The notes: a model not told the origin generated them from the sequence alone. Positions 1 through 11,449 are shown, counted from the first letter of the stretch. The stretch is 64,000 nt of DNA from Enterobacteriaceae bacterium RIT714 (GCA_009668015.1 WJYB01000005.1:124001-188000), one strand, 5' to 3'. Numbers and translations are program-made.

Positions 1-47
1 ATCACTTCATCGAACTTATCGAGCAGTACCGTAAGACCGCTAAATAA
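1..47 (+). CDS. carA: carA 3' end (partial), carbamoyl-phosphate synthase small subunit
   Basis: Only the last 14 codons and the stop are in the window. The frame starting at base 3 reads HFIELIEQYRKTAK and then TAA at 45-47, which matches the C-terminus of the glutaminase (small) subunit of carbamoyl-phosphate synthase. That subunit hydrolyses glutamine and passes ammonia to CarB. The stop lies 18 bases before the carB start, as expected for the carAB operon. The identification rests on the short peptide plus context. Confidence 0.9.
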   Translation, partial: HFIELIEQYRKTAK

Positions 48-65
48 TCAGGAGCCGAGAAGAAA

Positions 66-3000
66 ATGCCAAAACGTACAGACATAAAAAGCATCCTGAT
101 CCTTGGCGCTGGCCCGATTGTGATCGGCCAGGCCTGCGAATTCGACTACTCTGGCGCACAGGCGTGTAAAGCCCTGCGTGAAGAGGGTTACCGCGTCATT
201 CTGGTTAACTCCAACCCGGCCACCATCATGACCGACCCGGAGATGGCTGATGCGACGTATATCGAACCGATTCACTGGGAAGTGGTACGTAAAATCATCG
301 AAAAAGAGCGTCCGGATGCCGTGCTGCCAACCATGGGCGGCCAGACCGCGCTGAACTGCGCGCTGGAGCTGGAGCGTCAGGGCGTACTGGCGGAGTTTGG
401 CGTCACTATGATTGGCGCCACCGCTGACGCGATTGATAAAGCGGAAGACCGTCGCCGTTTCGACGTGGCGATGAAGAAAATTGGTCTCGACACCGCGCGC
501 TCTGGAATTGCGCATACGATGGAAGAGGCGCTGGCGGTTGCCGCTGACGTGGGTTATCCGTGCATCATCCGCCCGTCCTTCACCATGGGCGGTACAGGCG
601 GCGGGATCGCCTACAACCGCGAAGAGTTCGAAGAGATTTGCGAACGCGGTCTGGATCTCTCCCCAACCAAAGAGCTGCTGATTGACGAGTCGCTGATTGG
701 CTGGAAAGAGTACGAGATGGAAGTGGTGCGTGATAAAAACGACAACTGCATCATCGTCTGCTCTATCGAAAACTTCGACGCAATGGGCATCCACACCGGT
801 GACTCCATCACCGTGGCGCCAGCCCAGACCCTGACCGATAAAGAGTATCAAATCATGCGTAACGCCTCGATGGCGGTACTGCGTGAAATCGGCGTTGAAA
901 CCGGCGGTTCTAACGTGCAGTTCTCCGTGAACCCGAAAAACGGTCGCCTGATTGTTATCGAAATGAACCCGCGCGTATCACGCTCCTCGGCGCTGGCTTC
1001 TAAAGCGACGGGTTTCCCGATTGCGAAAGTGGCGGCGAAACTGGCGGTAGGTTACACCCTCGACGAGCTGATGAACGACATCACCGGTGGCCGCACTCCG
1101 GCTTCGTTTGAGCCGTCCATCGACTACGTTGTCACCAAAATCCCTCGCTTTAACTTCGAGAAATTCGCGGGCGCAAACGACCGTCTGACCACCCAGATGA
1201 AATCCGTCGGCGAAGTGATGGCGATTGGCCGCACTCAGCAGGAATCCCTGCAAAAAGCGCTGCGCGGCCTGGAAGTGGGCGCAATGGGCTTCGACCCGAA
1301 AGTGAGCCTGGATGACCCGGAAGCGCTGACCAAAATTCGTCGCGAGCTGAAAGACGCAGGCGCCGAGCGTATCTGGTACATCGCTGATGCTTTCCGCGCG
1401 GGTCTCTCCGTGGACGGCGTCTTCAACCTCACCAACATCGACCGCTGGTTCCTGGTGCAAATCGAAGAGCTGATTCGCCTGGAAGAAAAAGTGGCCGAGA
1501 TGGGCATTAACGGTCTGGACGCTGACTTCCTGCGCATGCTGAAGCGTAAAGGTTTTGCCGATGCGCGTCTGGCTAAACTGGCGGGCGTTCGTGAAGCGGA
1601 AATCCGCAAGCTGCGCGACCAGTACAATCTGCATCCGGTCTACAAACGCGTGGACACCTGTGCGGCAGAGTTTGCCACCGACACCGCCTACATGTACTCC
1701 ACCTATGAAGACGAGTGCGAAGCCAACCCATCGGTCGATCGCGATAAGATTATGGTCCTCGGCGGCGGTCCAAACCGTATCGGCCAGGGCATCGAATTTG
1801 ACTACTGCTGCGTACACGCCTCTCTGGCGCTGCGTGAAGACGGTTACGAAACCATTATGGTCAACTGTAACCCGGAAACCGTATCGACCGACTACGACAC
1901 CTCTGACCGCCTCTACTTTGAGCCAGTCACCCTGGAAGACGTGCTGGAAATCGTGCGTATCGAGAAGCCAAAAGGCGTTATCGTGCAGTACGGCGGCCAG
2001 ACTCCGCTGAAGCTGGCGCGCGCGCTGGAAGCCGCGGGCGTACCGGTTATCGGCACCAGCCCGGATGCGATTGACCGTGCGGAAGACCGCGAACGTTTCC
2101 AGCAGGCGGTTGACCGTCTGAAGCTGAAACAACCCGCAAATGCCACCGTCACCGCGATTGAAATGGCCGTTGAGAAAGCCAAAGACATCGGCTATCCGCT
2201 GGTGGTGCGCCCGTCCTATGTGCTGGGTGGCCGCGCGATGGAAATCGTCTACGACGAAGCCGACCTGCGTCGTTACTTCCAGACGGCGGTGAGCGTCTCT
2301 AACGATGCGCCAGTGCTGCTGGACCGCTTCCTTGATGATGCGGTTGAAGTGGATGTGGATGCGATCTGCGACGGCGAAATGGTGCTGATTGGCGGCATCA
2401 TGGAGCACATCGAACAGGCTGGCGTTCACTCCGGTGACTCCGCATGTTCTCTGCCAGCGTACACACTCAGTCAGGAAATTCAGGATGTGATGCGCCAGCA
2501 GGTGCAGAAACTGGCCTTTGAACTTCAGGTACGCGGCCTGATGAACGTTCAGTTCGCAGTGAAAGACAACGAAGTCTATCTGATTGAAGTCAACCCGCGT
2601 GCGGCGCGTACCGTACCGTTCGTCTCTAAAGCCACCGGCATCCCGCTGGCGAAAGTCGCGGCGCGCGTGATGGCGGGCCAGACGCTGGCACAGCAAGGCG
2701 TGACGAAAGAGATCATTCCGCCGTACTACTCGGTAAAAGAAGTGGTTCTGCCGTTCAACAAGTTCCCGGGCGTTGACCCGCTGTTAGGGCCTGAAATGCG
2801 CTCGACCGGTGAAGTGATGGGCGTGGGACGCACCTTTGCAGAAGCGTTTGCCAAGGCGCAACTGGGCAGTAACTCCACCATGAAAAAACAGGGGCGCGCA
2901 TTGCTCTCCGTCCGCGAAGGCGACAAAGAGCGTGTGGTGGATCTGGCCGCGAAGCTGCTGAAACAGGGCTTTGAACTGGATGCGACCCACGGGACCGCCA

Positions 3001-3290
3001 TCGTGCTGGGTGAAGCAGGCATCAACCCGCGCCTGGTCAATAAGGTGCATGAAGGTCGTCCGCACATTCAGGACCGTATCAAGAATGGCGAGTACACTTA
3101 CATCATCAATACCACGGCCGGTCGTCAGGCGATTGAAGACTCCAAGCTGATTCGCCGCAGCGCGCTGCAGTACAAAGTGCATTACGACACCACCCTGAAC
3201 GGCGGTTTCGCGACAGCCATGGCGCTGAATGCGGATGCCACCGAGAAGGTGATTTCGGTGCAGGAAATGCACGCGCAAATTAACAAATAA
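66..3290 (+). CDS. carB: Carbamoyl-phosphate synthase large subunit
   Basis: Makes carbamoyl phosphate from bicarbonate, ammonia and two ATP, feeding both arginine and pyrimidine synthesis in the cytoplasm. The 1074-residue product shows the expected internal duplication. Two homologous ATP-grasp halves carry parallel signatures, [18 protein letters not shown] in the first and [18 protein letters not shown] in the second. An MGS-like allosteric domain (UMP and ornithine control in E. coli) occupies roughly the last 140 residues. The length is within one residue of E. coli CarB. The ATG follows a GGAG-type ribosome site (about 51-54) and lies just after carA, so the two are co-transcribed. No break or anomaly is seen. 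Confidence 0.98.
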   Translation: MPKRTDIKSILILGAGPIVIGQACEFDYSGAQACKALREEGYRVILVNSNPATIMTDPEMADATYIEPIHWEVVRKIIEKERPDAVLPTMGGQTALNCALELERQGVLAEFGVTMIGATADAIDKAEDRRRFDVAMKKIGLDTARSGIAHTMEEALAVAADVGYPCIIRPSFTMGGTGGGIAYNREEFEEICERGLDLSPTKELLIDESLIGWKEYEMEVVRDKNDNCIIVCSIENFDAMGIHTGDSITVAPAQTLTDKEYQIMRNASMAVLREIGVETGGSNVQFSVNPKNGRLIVIEMNPRVSRSSALASKATGFPIAKVAAKLAVGYTLDELMNDITGGRTPASFEPSIDYVVTKIPRFNFEKFAGANDRLTTQMKSVGEVMAIGRTQQESLQKALRGLEVGAMGFDPKVSLDDPEALTKIRRELKDAGAERIWYIADAFRAGLSVDGVFNLTNIDRWFLVQIEELIRLEEKVAEMGINGLDADFLRMLKRKGFADARLAKLAGVREAEIRKLRDQYNLHPVYKRVDTCAAEFATDTAYMYSTYEDECEANPSVDRDKIMVLGGGPNRIGQGIEFDYCCVHASLALREDGYETIMVNCNPETVSTDYDTSDRLYFEPVTLEDVLEIVRIEKPKGVIVQYGGQTPLKLARALEAAGVPVIGTSPDAIDRAEDRERFQQAVDRLKLKQPANATVTAIEMAVEKAKDIGYPLVVRPSYVLGGRAMEIVYDEADLRRYFQTAVSVSNDAPVLLDRFLDDAVEVDVDAICDGEMVLIGGIMEHIEQAGVHSGDSACSLPAYTLSQEIQDVMRQQVQKLAFELQVRGLMNVQFAVKDNEVYLIEVNPRAARTVPFVSKATGIPLAKVAARVMAGQTLAQQGVTKEIIPPYYSVKEVVLPFNKFPGVDPLLGPEMRSTGEVMGVGRTFAEAFAKAQLGSNSTMKKQGRALLSVREGDKERVVDLAAKLLKQGFELDATHGTAIVLGEAGINPRLVNKVHEGRPHIQDRIKNGEYTYIINTTAGRQAIEDSKLIRRSALQYKVHYDTTLNGGFATAMALNADATEKVISVQEMHAQINK

Positions 3291-3296
3291 GCGAGT

Positions 3297-3330
3297 TGTA
3301 GGCCGGGTAAGGTGAAGTCGCCACCCGGCA
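3297..3330 (+). repeat. REP-like palindromic element, copy 1
   Basis: Begins TGTAGGCCGGGTAAGG and ends CGCCACCCGGCA, so the GCCGGGT and ACCCGGC arms can pair. This is the enterobacterial REP/PU type of extragenic palindrome, seven bases after the carB stop. A second copy in the same orientation lies at 3428-3461. Such elements commonly follow the last gene of a transcript and affect mRNA decay or supercoiling. A role here is inferred. Confidence 0.75.
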
Positions 3331-3334
3331 CAAT

Positions 3335-3371
3335 GGGGTGATCACCCCGCCCCTCTCCCACAGGGAGAGGG
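3335..3371. repeat. Palindrome pair: GGGGTGATCACCCC plus a CCCTCTCCC/GGGAGAGGG hairpin
   Basis: Positions 3335-3348 form a perfect 14-bp palindrome. Positions 3351-3359 (CCCTCTCCC) and 3363-3371 (GGGAGAGGG) form a perfect 9-bp stem with a 3-base loop. The second motif recurs in degenerate form at 7043-7067 and 27081-27105, each time at the 3' end of genes, so it looks like a dispersed repeat family. There is no T-run directly after it, so it is not an obvious intrinsic terminator. Confidence 0.65.
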
Positions 3372-3382
3372 AGAACACGTTA

Positions 3383-3413
3383 AAAACGGCAACCTGGTTG
3401 CCGTTTTGCTTTT
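3383..3413 (+). terminator. Rho-independent terminator of carAB
   Basis: AAAACGGCAA at 3383-3392 pairs with TTGCCGTTTT at 3398-3407 around a 5-base loop. The T-rich stretch TTTTGCTTTT follows. It lies about 90 bases after the carB stop, between the two REP-like elements. It is the most convincing transcription end for carAB. Confidence 0.8.
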
Positions 3414-3427
3414 ACTGTCTTCAGTTT

Positions 3428-3461
3428 TGTAGGCCGGATAAGGTTTAGCCGCCACCCGGCA
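3428..3461 (+). repeat. REP-like palindromic element, copy 2
   Basis: TGTAGGCCGGATAAGG up to CGCCACCCGGCA is nearly identical to copy 1 at 3297-3330 and has the same orientation. It sits downstream of the carB terminator. The two direct copies bracket the terminator and the CCCTCTCCC hairpin. Confidence 0.75.
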
Positions 3462-3574
3462 ACACATCTATTCGTTCGTCTTCAGAGTCTTCTGGTTTTC
3501 CATCTCTCTTCAGTCAGTTAGCCTAAAATGGTTAAGTCGATAATTAAATTCAACTGAAAAGCAGGGAGAACACC

Positions 3575-3808
3575 ATGCGAAATAAACTTCTGGCTACCTC
3601 ACTTTTTGCTGCCGCAGCCCTCTTTACCGTTGCCGGTTGTTCATCCAACCAGGCCGTGAAAACCACTGACGGTAAAACGATCGTCACCGACGGCAAGCCG
3701 CAGGTAGATGACGATACCGGACTGGTTTCCTATAAAAATGCCGAAAATGGCCAGACTGAGCAGATCAATCGCGATCAGGTGAAGTCGATGGGTGAGCTGG
3801 ATAACTAA
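3575..3808 (+). CDS. Small YgdI/YgdR-type (DUF903) lipoprotein
   Basis: A 77-residue predicted lipoprotein. The N-terminus is positively charged (MRNK), then a hydrophobic stretch leads to the lipobox VAGC with the acylated cysteine at residue 22. Serine at +2 predicts sorting to the outer membrane rather than retention in the inner membrane. The remaining 55 residues (KTTDGKTIVTDGKPQVDDDTG onward) resemble the DUF903 beta-fold of E. coli YgdI and YgdR, whose function is unknown. A good ribosome site (CAGGGAG) precedes the ATG. It occupies the place held by the cai-fix-yaaU block in E. coli K-12. The family call comes from sequence pattern only, and no cellular role is claimed. Confidence 0.85.
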   Translation: MRNKLLATSLFAAAALFTVAGCSSNQAVKTTDGKTIVTDGKPQVDDDTGLVSYKNAENGQTEQINRDQVKSMGELDN

Positions 3809-3819
3809 TCGTTTTCCGT

Positions 3820-3843
3820 GGCCCCGCGTGCGAGCGTGGGGCC
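3820..3843 (+). terminator. GC-rich hairpin after the lipoprotein gene
   Basis: GGCCCCGCG at 3820-3828 pairs with CGTGGGGCC at 3835-3843 (one G-T pair) around a 6-base loop, starting 12 bases after the stop codon. No clear T-run follows, so it may be a weak terminator or a 3'-stabilising structure. Confidence 0.5.
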
Positions 3844-4053
3844 AGTGCATCATGTTTTCAGTGCGGAACAGACCGGCACGCCGTATTCACTTTTTCCTCC
3901 CGCTTTTCCTCAAGGCTAAAATCCTCCCCATAAATGCGTTCCAGCAGAGCGCGCATCAGTCATGAATACATAAATAACAGTTATCATTGTAAGCGGTTCA
4001 ATTAACTGTCTACACTCTTGCTCATTACAACAAGTGTTTACACAGGCATTACC

Positions 4054-4584
4054 ATGATTCTGATAATTTATGCGCATCCTTATCCGCAGCACTCGCATGC
4101 GAATAAGCGAATGCTTGACCAGGTAAGGACGCTCGAAGGGGTGGAAATTCGCTCCCTTTATCAACTCTATCCCGACTTCAATATTGATATCGCCGCCGAA
4201 CAGGAGGCGATATCGCGCGCGGATCTGATCGTCTGGCAGCATCCAATGCAGTGGTACAGCACGCCGCCGCTGCTCAAACTGTGGATCGACAAAGTCTTCT
4301 CCCACGGCTGGGCGTACGGCCATAACGGCCACGCGCTCAAAGGCAAAAGCCTGTTGTGGGCTGTCACCACCGGCGGGGGCGAAAGCCATTTCGATATCGG
4401 CTCGCATCCGGGGTTTGAGATCCTGGCGCAGCCGCTGCAGGCGACGGCGATCTACTGCGGATTAACGTGGCTTCCTCCTTTTGCGATGCACTGCACCTTT
4501 GTGTGTGACGATGAAACGTTGCAGGCGCAGGCTCGTCACTACAAACAACGTTTACTCGACTGGCAGGAGACCCACCATGGATAG
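4054..4584 (+). CDS. kefF: KefF, flavoprotein ancillary subunit of the KefC K+/H+ antiporter
   Basis: A 176-residue flavodoxin-fold quinone oxidoreductase that binds KefC at the inner membrane and is needed for full glutathione-gated K+ efflux during electrophile stress. The start is the ATG at 4054 ([20 protein letters not shown]), which gives exactly the E. coli length. An upstream in-frame ATG at 4018 would add 12 unrelated residues. Family-typical segments are the YAHPYP nucleotide-binding start, WQHPMQWYS near residue 65 and [12 protein letters not shown] near 108. Its stop overlaps the kefC start by 8 bases, indicating translational coupling. Confidence 0.95.
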   Translation: MILIIYAHPYPQHSHANKRMLDQVRTLEGVEIRSLYQLYPDFNIDIAAEQEAISRADLIVWQHPMQWYSTPPLLKLWIDKVFSHGWAYGHNGHALKGKSLLWAVTTGGGESHFDIGSHPGFEILAQPLQATAIYCGLTWLPPFAMHCTFVCDDETLQAQARHYKQRLLDWQETHHG

Positions 4585-6442
4585 TCATACGCTGATACAG
4601 GCGCTGATCTACCTGGGGGCGGCGGCGCTGATAGTGCCGGTTGCCGTGCGTCTGGGCCTGGGCTCGGTACTGGGTTACCTGATTGCTGGCTGTGTGATTG
4701 GGCCGTGGGGACTGCGGCTGGTGACTGATGCCGAGTCGATTTTGCATTTCGCCGAAATCGGCGTGGTGCTGATGCTGTTTGTCATTGGTCTTGAGCTGGA
4801 TCCGCAGCGGCTGTGGAAACTGCGCGCCTCGGTATTCGGCGGCGGGGCATTGCAGATGGTCGCCTGCGGCGCGCTGCTGGGCGGTTTTTGCATTTTGCTC
4901 GGCATGGACTGGAAGGTGGCGGAATTAATCGGCATGACGCTGGCGCTCTCCTCGACGGCGATTGCGATGCAGGCGATGAATGAGCGCAACCTGACGGTTT
5001 CTCAGATGGGGCGCAGCACTTTCTCCGTCTTACTTTTTCAGGACATTGCCGCAATCCCGCTGGTGGCAATGATCCCGCTGCTGGCGGCCAGCGGTTCGTC
5101 AACCACGCTGGTGGCGTTTGCCCTGTCGGCACTGAAAGTCGTGGGAGCGCTGGCGCTGGTGATCCTGTTAGGCCGCTACGTGACGCGTCCACTTCTGCGT
5201 TTTGTTGCGCGTTCGGGTTTGCGCGAGGTGTTCAGCGCCGTCGCGCTGTTCCTGGTGTTTGGTTTTGGTCTGCTGCTCGAAGAAGCGGGCTTGTCGATGG
5301 CCATGGGGGCGTTCCTGGCGGGCGTTCTGCTGGCCAGCTCCGAATATCGCCATGCGCTTGAAAGCGATATTGAACCGTTCAAGGGGTTGCTGCTGGGGCT
5401 GTTTTTCATCGGCGTCGGGATGTCTGTCGACTTCGGGACCCTGGTGACGCACCCGCTGCGCATTCTCATTCTGCTGGTCGGTTTTCTGGTGATCAAAATG
5501 GGGATGCTGTGGCTGATCGCCCGTCCGCTGAATGTGCCGAATAAACAGCGCCGCTGGTTTGCCGTGCTGCTGGGACAGGGCAGTGAGTTCGCCTTTGTGG
5601 TATTTGGCGCAGCGCAGATGGCGAATGTGCTGGAGCCGGAATGGGCGAAGGCGCTGACGCTGGCGGTAGCGTTGTCGATGGCCGCCACGCCGATTTTGCT
5701 GGTATTACTGACCCGGCTGGAACAATCCGGCAGCGGGGAGGATCGCGAAGCCGATGAGATCGATGAAGAGCAGCCGCGGGTGATTATTGCCGGATTTGGA
5801 CGCTTTGGACAAATCACCGGCCGTTTACTGCTCTCCAGCGGCGTGAAAATGGTCATTCTTGATCACGATCCTGACCATATCGAAACCCTGCGTAAATTCG
5901 GTATGAAAGTCTTTTACGGCGATGCAACGCGCGTCGATTTGCTGGAGTCCGCCGGGGCCGCCAAAGCGGAAGTGCTGATCAATGCGATTGACGATCCTCA
6001 GGCCAGCCTGCAACTGGCGGAACTGGCGCTGGAGCACTTCCCGAACCTGAAAATCATTTCTCGCGCTCGCGATGTCGATCACTACATCAAACTGCGTCAG
6101 GCTGGGGTTGAGGCGCCGGAACGTGAAACATTTGAAGGCGCGCTAAAATCCGGTCGTCTGGCGCTGGAAGGGTTGGGGCTGGGCGCTTATGAAGCGCGCG
6201 AGCGCGCTGACCTGTTCCGTCGTTTTAACACTGATATGGTCGAAGAGATGGTGGAAATGGCAGAGAGCGATGCTTCCTCCCGTGCCGCAGTGGTCAAGCG
6301 CACCAGTGCGATGTTAACCGAGATCATCAACGAGGATCGCAATCATCTTTCGCTGACTCAGCGCCATGGCTGGCAAGGCACGGAAGAGGGGAAACATACC
6401 GGCGATCCGCAGGATGAACCCGAGAGTAAACCTGCTACGTGA
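4577..6442 (+). CDS. kefC: KefC glutathione-regulated potassium/proton antiporter
   Basis: An inner-membrane CPA2-family K+ efflux protein of 621 residues (E. coli 620). The start is ATG 4577 ([14 protein letters not shown]), which agrees with the family and overlaps the kefF stop. The N-terminal part holds many hydrophobic segments, including [13 protein letters not shown] and the conserved [19 protein letters not shown] cytoplasmic RCK/TrkA-N domain follows at about residue 400, with the dinucleotide motif [12 protein letters not shown]. Glutathione keeps the channel closed and glutathione adducts open it, acidifying the cytoplasm to protect against electrophiles. The C-terminal tail is charged. 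Confidence 0.97.
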   Translation: MDSHTLIQALIYLGAAALIVPVAVRLGLGSVLGYLIAGCVIGPWGLRLVTDAESILHFAEIGVVLMLFVIGLELDPQRLWKLRASVFGGGALQMVACGALLGGFCILLGMDWKVAELIGMTLALSSTAIAMQAMNERNLTVSQMGRSTFSVLLFQDIAAIPLVAMIPLLAASGSSTTLVAFALSALKVVGALALVILLGRYVTRPLLRFVARSGLREVFSAVALFLVFGFGLLLEEAGLSMAMGAFLAGVLLASSEYRHALESDIEPFKGLLLGLFFIGVGMSVDFGTLVTHPLRILILLVGFLVIKMGMLWLIARPLNVPNKQRRWFAVLLGQGSEFAFVVFGAAQMANVLEPEWAKALTLAVALSMAATPILLVLLTRLEQSGSGEDREADEIDEEQPRVIIAGFGRFGQITGRLLLSSGVKMVILDHDPDHIETLRKFGMKVFYGDATRVDLLESAGAAKAEVLINAIDDPQASLQLAELALEHFPNLKIISRARDVDHYIKLRQAGVEAPERETFEGALKSGRLALEGLGLGAYEARERADLFRRFNTDMVEEMVEMAESDASSRAAVVKRTSAMLTEIINEDRNHLSLTQRHGWQGTEEGKHTGDPQDEPESKPAT

Positions 6443-6495
6443 AGTGGAGTTGCCAGCAATTTTGAAAAATTTCACGTTCTTTACTCTACCGCCAG

Positions 6496-7036
<541 letters not shown>

Positions 7037-7042
7037 GTTTGT

Positions 7043-7067
7043 CACCCTCTCCCGACGGGGGAGGGTG
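7043..7067. repeat. CACCCTCTCCC...GGGGGAGGGTG palindrome between folA and apaH
   Basis: CACCCTC at 7043-7049 pairs with GAGGGTG at 7061-7067, and the C-rich and G-rich inner parts can extend the stem. It lies in the short convergent gap between folA and apaH. The motif belongs to the same repeat type as 3351-3371 and 27081-27105. There is no T-run on either side. It could still stop or stabilise transcripts from both directions. Confidence 0.6.
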
Positions 7068-7074
7068 AACGCTC

Positions 7075-7923
7075 TCAGGAGGCGACTGCCTCACCTTCTC
7101 CTAAGTCCAGTTGCCGGTTCGACGGCTGAACAAAGATCTTTTTATCTTCCCAGCGCAGGCAAGTCAGATCGCCGCCCCAGCAACATCCTGTATCCAGCCC
7201 GTAAATATTCTCCGGCGTTCCCTTGCCTTCAAGGGAGGCCCAATGGCCGAACACGACGCTGTACTCTTCTGTCACCGGACCCGGGATGGCAAACCACGGC
7301 TTAAGCGGCGTGGGAGCATTTTCCGGCGTGTCTTTACAGTACATATCCAGTTGCCCATTAGGGAAACAGTAACGCATGCGCGTGAACGCGTTAGTCACGA
7401 AGCGCAGACGCGCCAGCCCGCTTAACTCCGGGCTCCAGTTGTTGGGCATATCACCATACATCGCATCCAGGAAGAACGGATAGGAGTCGCTGGCAAGCAC
7501 GGCTTCCACGTCGCGGGCGCACTCTTTTGCCGTCGCGAGATCCCACTGTGGGGTAATGCCGGCATGCGCCATCACCAGCTTTTTCTCTTCGTCGACCTGC
7601 AACAATGGCTGACGACGCAGCCAGTTGAGTAACTCGTCGGCATCGGGCGCTTCAAGCAGAGGTGTCACACGATCTTTGGGTTTATTGCGGCTGATACCCG
7701 CAAAAACCGCCAGCAGATGCAGATCGTGGTTGCCGAGAACAACGCGCACGTTATCGCCCAACGATTTAACGTAGCGTAAAACGTCCAGCGAGCCGGGACC
7801 GCGTGCAACGAGATCGCCCGTCAGCCATAGCGTGTCTTGCCCAGGCGTAAACTCCACCTGCTTTAACAGTGCGATCAGTTCATCGTAGCAACCGTGAACG
7901 TCGCCAATCAGATATGTAGACAT
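7075..7923 (-). CDS. apaH: Diadenosine tetraphosphatase (symmetrical)
   Basis: Hydrolyses Ap4A to two ADP, and can also remove NpnN caps from RNA. The 282-residue product begins [20 protein letters not shown]. The frame stays open upstream but gives an unrelated N-terminus, so the ATG at 7923 is preferred. It is a metallophosphatase with GDVHG (Asp8, His10), GDL (Asp37) and GNHD at 64-67 as metal-binding motifs. The C-terminal tail ([11 protein letters not shown]) is variable in the family. It is the last gene of the apaG-apaH pair at the end of the lptD-surA-pdxA-rsmA series, 4 bases after apaG. Confidence 0.96.
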   Translation of the reverse strand: MSTYLIGDVHGCYDELIALLKQVEFTPGQDTLWLTGDLVARGPGSLDVLRYVKSLGDNVRVVLGNHDLHLLAVFAGISRNKPKDRVTPLLEAPDADELLNWLRRQPLLQVDEEKKLVMAHAGITPQWDLATAKECARDVEAVLASDSYPFFLDAMYGDMPNNWSPELSGLARLRFVTNAFTRMRYCFPNGQLDMYCKDTPENAPTPLKPWFAIPGPVTEEYSVVFGHWASLEGKGTPENIYGLDTGCCWGGDLTCLRWEDKKIFVQPSNRQLDLGEGEAVAS

Positions 7924-7927
7924 GTCA

Positions 7928-8305
7928 TTAATGAATGAAAGTAGGAACGGCGAGACGGAAAACAGGAATGGCAACGCGGAACGTATTACCGTCTGCATCA
8001 ACCATTTCATAATGGCCCTGCATCGTGCCCATCGGTGTTTCTATGACGGCACCGCTGGTGTATTGAAACTCTTCGCCAGGGGCGATGTGGGGTTGTTCTC
8101 CGACCACACCTTCACCCTGGACTTCGATCTCACGGCCATTGCCGTTAGTAATCAGCCAATAGCGCCCGATGAGTTGTACAGGCATCCGCCCCAGATTGCG
8201 AACAGTGACGGTGTAAGCAAAAACAAAACGTTCGTCGTCCGGAGTGGACTGAGACTCGATATAGACGCTTTGCACCTGAATACATACGCGGGGCGAATCA
8301 ATCAT
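7928..8305 (-). CDS. apaG: ApaG family protein (Co2+/Mg2+ efflux-associated name, function unclear)
   Basis: A 125-residue protein of the ApaG/DUF525 family, a fibronectin-III-like beta fold, with the same length as E. coli ApaG. The conserved core includes [22 protein letters not shown] and the GEGVVGEQP and [20 protein letters not shown] segments. The CorD name comes from Salmonella cobalt-resistance genetics. The biochemical role is unsettled. The gene sits 3 bases after rsmA and 4 bases before apaH, so it is translated from the same message. Confidence 0.95.
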   Translation of the reverse strand: MIDSPRVCIQVQSVYIESQSTPDDERFVFAYTVTVRNLGRMPVQLIGRYWLITNGNGREIEVQGEGVVGEQPHIAPGEEFQYTSGAVIETPMGTMQGHYEMVDADGNTFRVAIPVFRLAVPTFIH

Positions 8306-8308
8306 GGC

Positions 8309-9127
8309 TTACTCCTTGGGCGGCGCGTTATCGCTGATGTAATTAGCTAACTTACAATACTGCTCAACGGAAATGTTTTCCGCACGCATTGCCGGATCGA
8401 TACCTAATTCGGTCAACACCTCGACGCTAAACGAGTTACCAAGGCTGTTACGAATCGTTTTACGGCGCTGGTTAAAGGCCTCGGTGGTGATGCGGCTCAG
8501 TACGCGCAGCTCTTTGACCGGGTACGGCATCACCGCGTGTGGTACCAGACGAACGACCGCAGAATCCACTTTCGGCGCTGGAGTAAAGGCCGTTGGCGGC
8601 ACTTCAAGCACCGGGATAATCTGACAGTAGTACTGCGCCATGACGCTTAATCGACCATACGCTTTACTGTTCGGCCCTGCAACCAGTCGGTTGACGACCT
8701 CTTTTTGCAGCATAAAGTGCATGTCGGCGATGGCATCAGTATAGCTAAACAGATGGAACATCAGCGGCGTAGAGATGTTATACGGTAGGTTACCAAAGAC
8801 GCGCAGCGGCTGACCCAGTATCTCCGACAGCTCGGCAAAGTTCATGGTCATGGCGTCTTGCTGATAAATGGTCAGCTTCGGCCCCAGGAACGGGTGTGTT
8901 TGCAGGCGAGCAGCCAGATCGCGGTCCAGCTCAATAACGGTCATTTCGTCAAGACGTTCACCCACAGGCTCAGTCAGAGCGGCAAGACCCGGACCGATTT
9001 CGACCATGGCCTGGCCTTTTTGTGGATTAATAGCTGAAACGATGCTTTCGATAACAAACTGATCGTTAAGGAAGTTTTGCCCGAAGCGTTTGCGGGCTAA
9101 GTGGCCCTGATGGACTCTAGTATTCAT
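8309..9127 (-). CDS. rsmA: 16S rRNA A1518/A1519 dimethyltransferase (KsgA)
   Basis: Uses SAM to dimethylate two adjacent adenines in the 3'-terminal hairpin of 16S rRNA, a late checkpoint of 30S assembly. Loss gives kasugamycin resistance. The 272-residue protein carries the SAM motif [10 protein letters not shown] (43-52), an acidic loop EL DRD near 66-70, and the catalytic NLPYNIS at 113-119. RKTIRNSLG near the C-terminus is also typical. Its start overlaps the pdxA stop by 4 bases (ATGA type), showing coupled translation. Confidence 0.97.
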   Translation of the reverse strand: MNTRVHQGHLARKRFGQNFLNDQFVIESIVSAINPQKGQAMVEIGPGLAALTEPVGERLDEMTVIELDRDLAARLQTHPFLGPKLTIYQQDAMTMNFAELSEILGQPLRVFGNLPYNISTPLMFHLFSYTDAIADMHFMLQKEVVNRLVAGPNSKAYGRLSVMAQYYCQIIPVLEVPPTAFTPAPKVDSAVVRLVPHAVMPYPVKELRVLSRITTEAFNQRRKTIRNSLGNSFSVEVLTELGIDPAMRAENISVEQYCKLANYISDNAPPKE

Positions 9128-10110
9128 TGAGTATTAATAATCATTTTGATGGCGAGATTAAGCGCCGTAATAAAACTGCCGACATCCGCTTTGCCTTTTC
9201 CTGCCAGATCCAGCGCAGTACCGTGGTCAACGGACGTTCGAATAAAGGGTAAACCGAGCGTGATGTTCACAGCGCGGCCAAATCCCTGGTATTTTAGCAC
9301 GGGCAGGCCCTGATCGTGGTACATCGCAAGCACTGCATCGGCACTATCAAGATATTTGGCCTGAAAAAGGGTATCGGCGGGCAGGGGCCCGCTGAGATTC
9401 ATCCCTTTGGCACGCATTTCATCCAGCACCGGAATGATGGTATCAATCTCTTCGGTACCCATATGCCCGCCTTCGCCTGCATGCGGATTTAACCCGCAGA
9501 CAAGAACATGCGGCGCTTTGATACCGAATTTGGTTTGCAAATCATGATGCAAAATGGTGATGATTTCACGCAGCAACGCGGGCGTGATGGCCTCTGAAAT
9601 TGCTTTGACAGGCAGATGAGTGGTGACAAGCGCAACGCGCAGCTCTTCTGTCGCCAGCATCATTACAACTTTGTCGCTATGAGAACGTTCTTCAAAGAAT
9701 TCGGTATGTCCGGTAAAGGGTACACCCGCTTCATTGATAACGCCTTTATGCACCGGGCCGGTAATCAGCGCTGCAAACTCGCCATTCAGGCAACCATCAC
9801 AGGCGCGAGCCAGCGCATCCACGACATAGAGGCCGTTTTCAACGCTGAGCTGACCAGGTGTGACCGCTGTCCGCAGGGGAACCGGAAGGAGCGTTAATGT
9901 GCCTTGCGGCTGCGGAACGGGATGTTGGCTCGAATCATAAGGCAGGAGCGTTAAAGGCAGACCGAGCAATTTTGCCCGGTCTTGTAATAGTGTTGCGTCA
10001 GCACAGACGACCAGTTCCACCGGCCAGCTTCGCTGAGCGAGCTGGACTACGAGGTCGGGACCAATCCCGGCGGGTTCGCCGGGAGTGATAACAACACGGT
10101 GTTGTTTCAT
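9124..10110 (-). CDS. pdxA: 4-hydroxythreonine-4-phosphate dehydrogenase
   Basis: Oxidises 4-phosphohydroxy-L-threonine with NAD+, and the product goes with deoxyxylulose phosphate to PdxJ to form pyridoxine 5'-phosphate. The 328 residues are one fewer than E. coli. The start motif [12 protein letters not shown] is family-typical. The three metal-binding histidines appear in their contexts: TTHLP (His165), [14 protein letters not shown] (His210) and YHDQGLP (His265). The start codon touches the surA stop, so the pair is coupled. Confidence 0.97.
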   Translation of the reverse strand: MKQHRVVITPGEPAGIGPDLVVQLAQRSWPVELVVCADATLLQDRAKLLGLPLTLLPYDSSQHPVPQPQGTLTLLPVPLRTAVTPGQLSVENGLYVVDALARACDGCLNGEFAALITGPVHKGVINEAGVPFTGHTEFFEERSHSDKVVMMLATEELRVALVTTHLPVKAISEAITPALLREIITILHHDLQTKFGIKAPHVLVCGLNPHAGEGGHMGTEEIDTIIPVLDEMRAKGMNLSGPLPADTLFQAKYLDSADAVLAMYHDQGLPVLKYQGFGRAVNITLGLPFIRTSVDHGTALDLAGKGKADVGSFITALNLAIKMIINTQ

Positions 10111-11396
10111 TAGTTGCTCAGTACTTTCACGTAAGCGCTGGCGCGTTGTTCCTGCATCCAGGTTGCCGCTTCTTCAGAGAATTTACGGTTGAACAGCATA
10201 CGGTAGGCTCTGTCTTTCTGTGCCGCGTCAGTTTTATCCACGTTGCGGGTATCCATCAGTTCGATCAGATGCCAGCCGAATGAAGAGTGTACCGGAGTAC
10301 TCATCTGGCCTTTGTTCAGTTTCATCAGTGCGTCGCGGAATGCCGGATCGTAGATATCGGCAGCAGCCCAGCCAAGATCGCCACCCTGGTTGGCAGAACC
10401 CGGATCCTGAGAAAACTCTTTCGCTGCGTTTGCGAACGACGTTTTGCCGCTCTTGATATCCGCTGCGATCTGTTCCAGTTTCACGCGGGCCTGATCGTCC
10501 GTCATGATCGGTGATGGCTTAAGCAGGATATGGCGGGCATGGACTTCCGTTACGGAAATGCTCTGGCTCTGGCCGCGCAGATCGTTCACTTTCAGAATAT
10601 GGAAGCCAACGCCGGAACGAATTGGACCCACGATATCGCCTTTTTTCGCCGTACTCAGCGCTTGAGCGAAGATCGAAGGCAGCTCCTGGATACGACCCCA
10701 GCCCATCTGGCCACCTTTAAGCGCCTGTTGGTCGGCAGAATACGTGATCGCCAGTTTGCCAAAATCTTCGCCCTTACGTGCCTGCTCAACCACAGCGCGC
10801 GCCTGGCTTTCTGCTTCAGCAGCCTGATCGGACGTTGGATTTTCCGAAAGCGGGATCAGAATGTGGCTCAGATTCAGCTCGGTGCTGGCATCGTTCTGAT
10901 TGCCAACCTGCTGCGCCAGTTGATCAACTTCCTGCGGCAGGATCGTTACGCGACGACGAACTTCGTTGTTGCGCACTTCAGAAATCAGCATCTCTTTGCG
11001 GATCTGATTGCGGTAGGTCGCGTAGCTGATTCCATCGTACGCCAGACGGCTGCGCATCTGATCCAGCGTCATATTGTTCTGCTTAGAAATATTGGCGATC
11101 GCCTGATCGAGCTGCTCGTCAGTGATTTTTACACCCATTTTCTGACCCATCTGCAGAACAATCTGATCCATGATCAGACGTTCGAGGATCTGATGACGCA
11201 GCGTAGCGTCATCTGGAAGCTGCTGACCTGCCTGGCCCGAATTGAGCTTTACAGATTGCATCAAACCATCAACGTCGCTTTCGAGCACAACACCGTTGTT
11301 CACAACGGCGGCGACCTTATCAACAACCTGTGGCGCAGCAAAGCTGGTGTTCGCAACCATGGCGATACCGAGCAGCAGCGTTTTCCAGTTCTTCAT
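10110..11396 (-). CDS. surA: SurA periplasmic chaperone and peptidyl-prolyl isomerase
   Basis: Escorts unfolded outer-membrane porins and LptD across the periplasm to the BAM complex. The protein has 428 residues with an N-terminal signal peptide of about 20 residues (ending ANTSFA before APQ). An N-terminal chaperone domain follows, then two parvulin domains at roughly 170-275 and 280-385. Parvulin hallmarks HILIPL and GWGRI occur in the first, and HILLKP and DLGWAA in the second. It lies directly downstream of its client lptD, a functional pairing conserved in enterobacteria. Confidence 0.98.
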   Translation of the reverse strand: MKNWKTLLLGIAMVANTSFAAPQVVDKVAAVVNNGVVLESDVDGLMQSVKLNSGQAGQQLPDDATLRHQILERLIMDQIVLQMGQKMGVKITDEQLDQAIANISKQNNMTLDQMRSRLAYDGISYATYRNQIRKEMLISEVRNNEVRRRVTILPQEVDQLAQQVGNQNDASTELNLSHILIPLSENPTSDQAAEAESQARAVVEQARKGEDFGKLAITYSADQQALKGGQMGWGRIQELPSIFAQALSTAKKGDIVGPIRSGVGFHILKVNDLRGQSQSISVTEVHARHILLKPSPIMTDDQARVKLEQIAADIKSGKTSFANAAKEFSQDPGSANQGGDLGWAAADIYDPAFRDALMKLNKGQMSTPVHSSFGWHLIELMDTRNVDKTDAAQKDRAYRMLFNRKFSEEAATWMQEQRASAYVKVLSN

Positions 11397-11449
11397 ACTT
11401 TTTCCATTTCAATTAACCGCAAAGCGGATTACGTTGTAAATCAAGCACA

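Noticed and set aside
978-2696. 572-codon open frame on the minus strand opposite carB
   Set aside because: It is antisense to a perfectly conserved carB, has a His/Phe/Arg/Val-rich composition typical of a mirrored GC-rich gene, and shows no recognisable motif or ribosome site.
7924-8010. N-terminal extension of apaH into apaG
   Set aside because: The extra 29 codons overlap the conserved apaG C-terminus and are not in the ApaH family. ATG 7923 gives the normal start.
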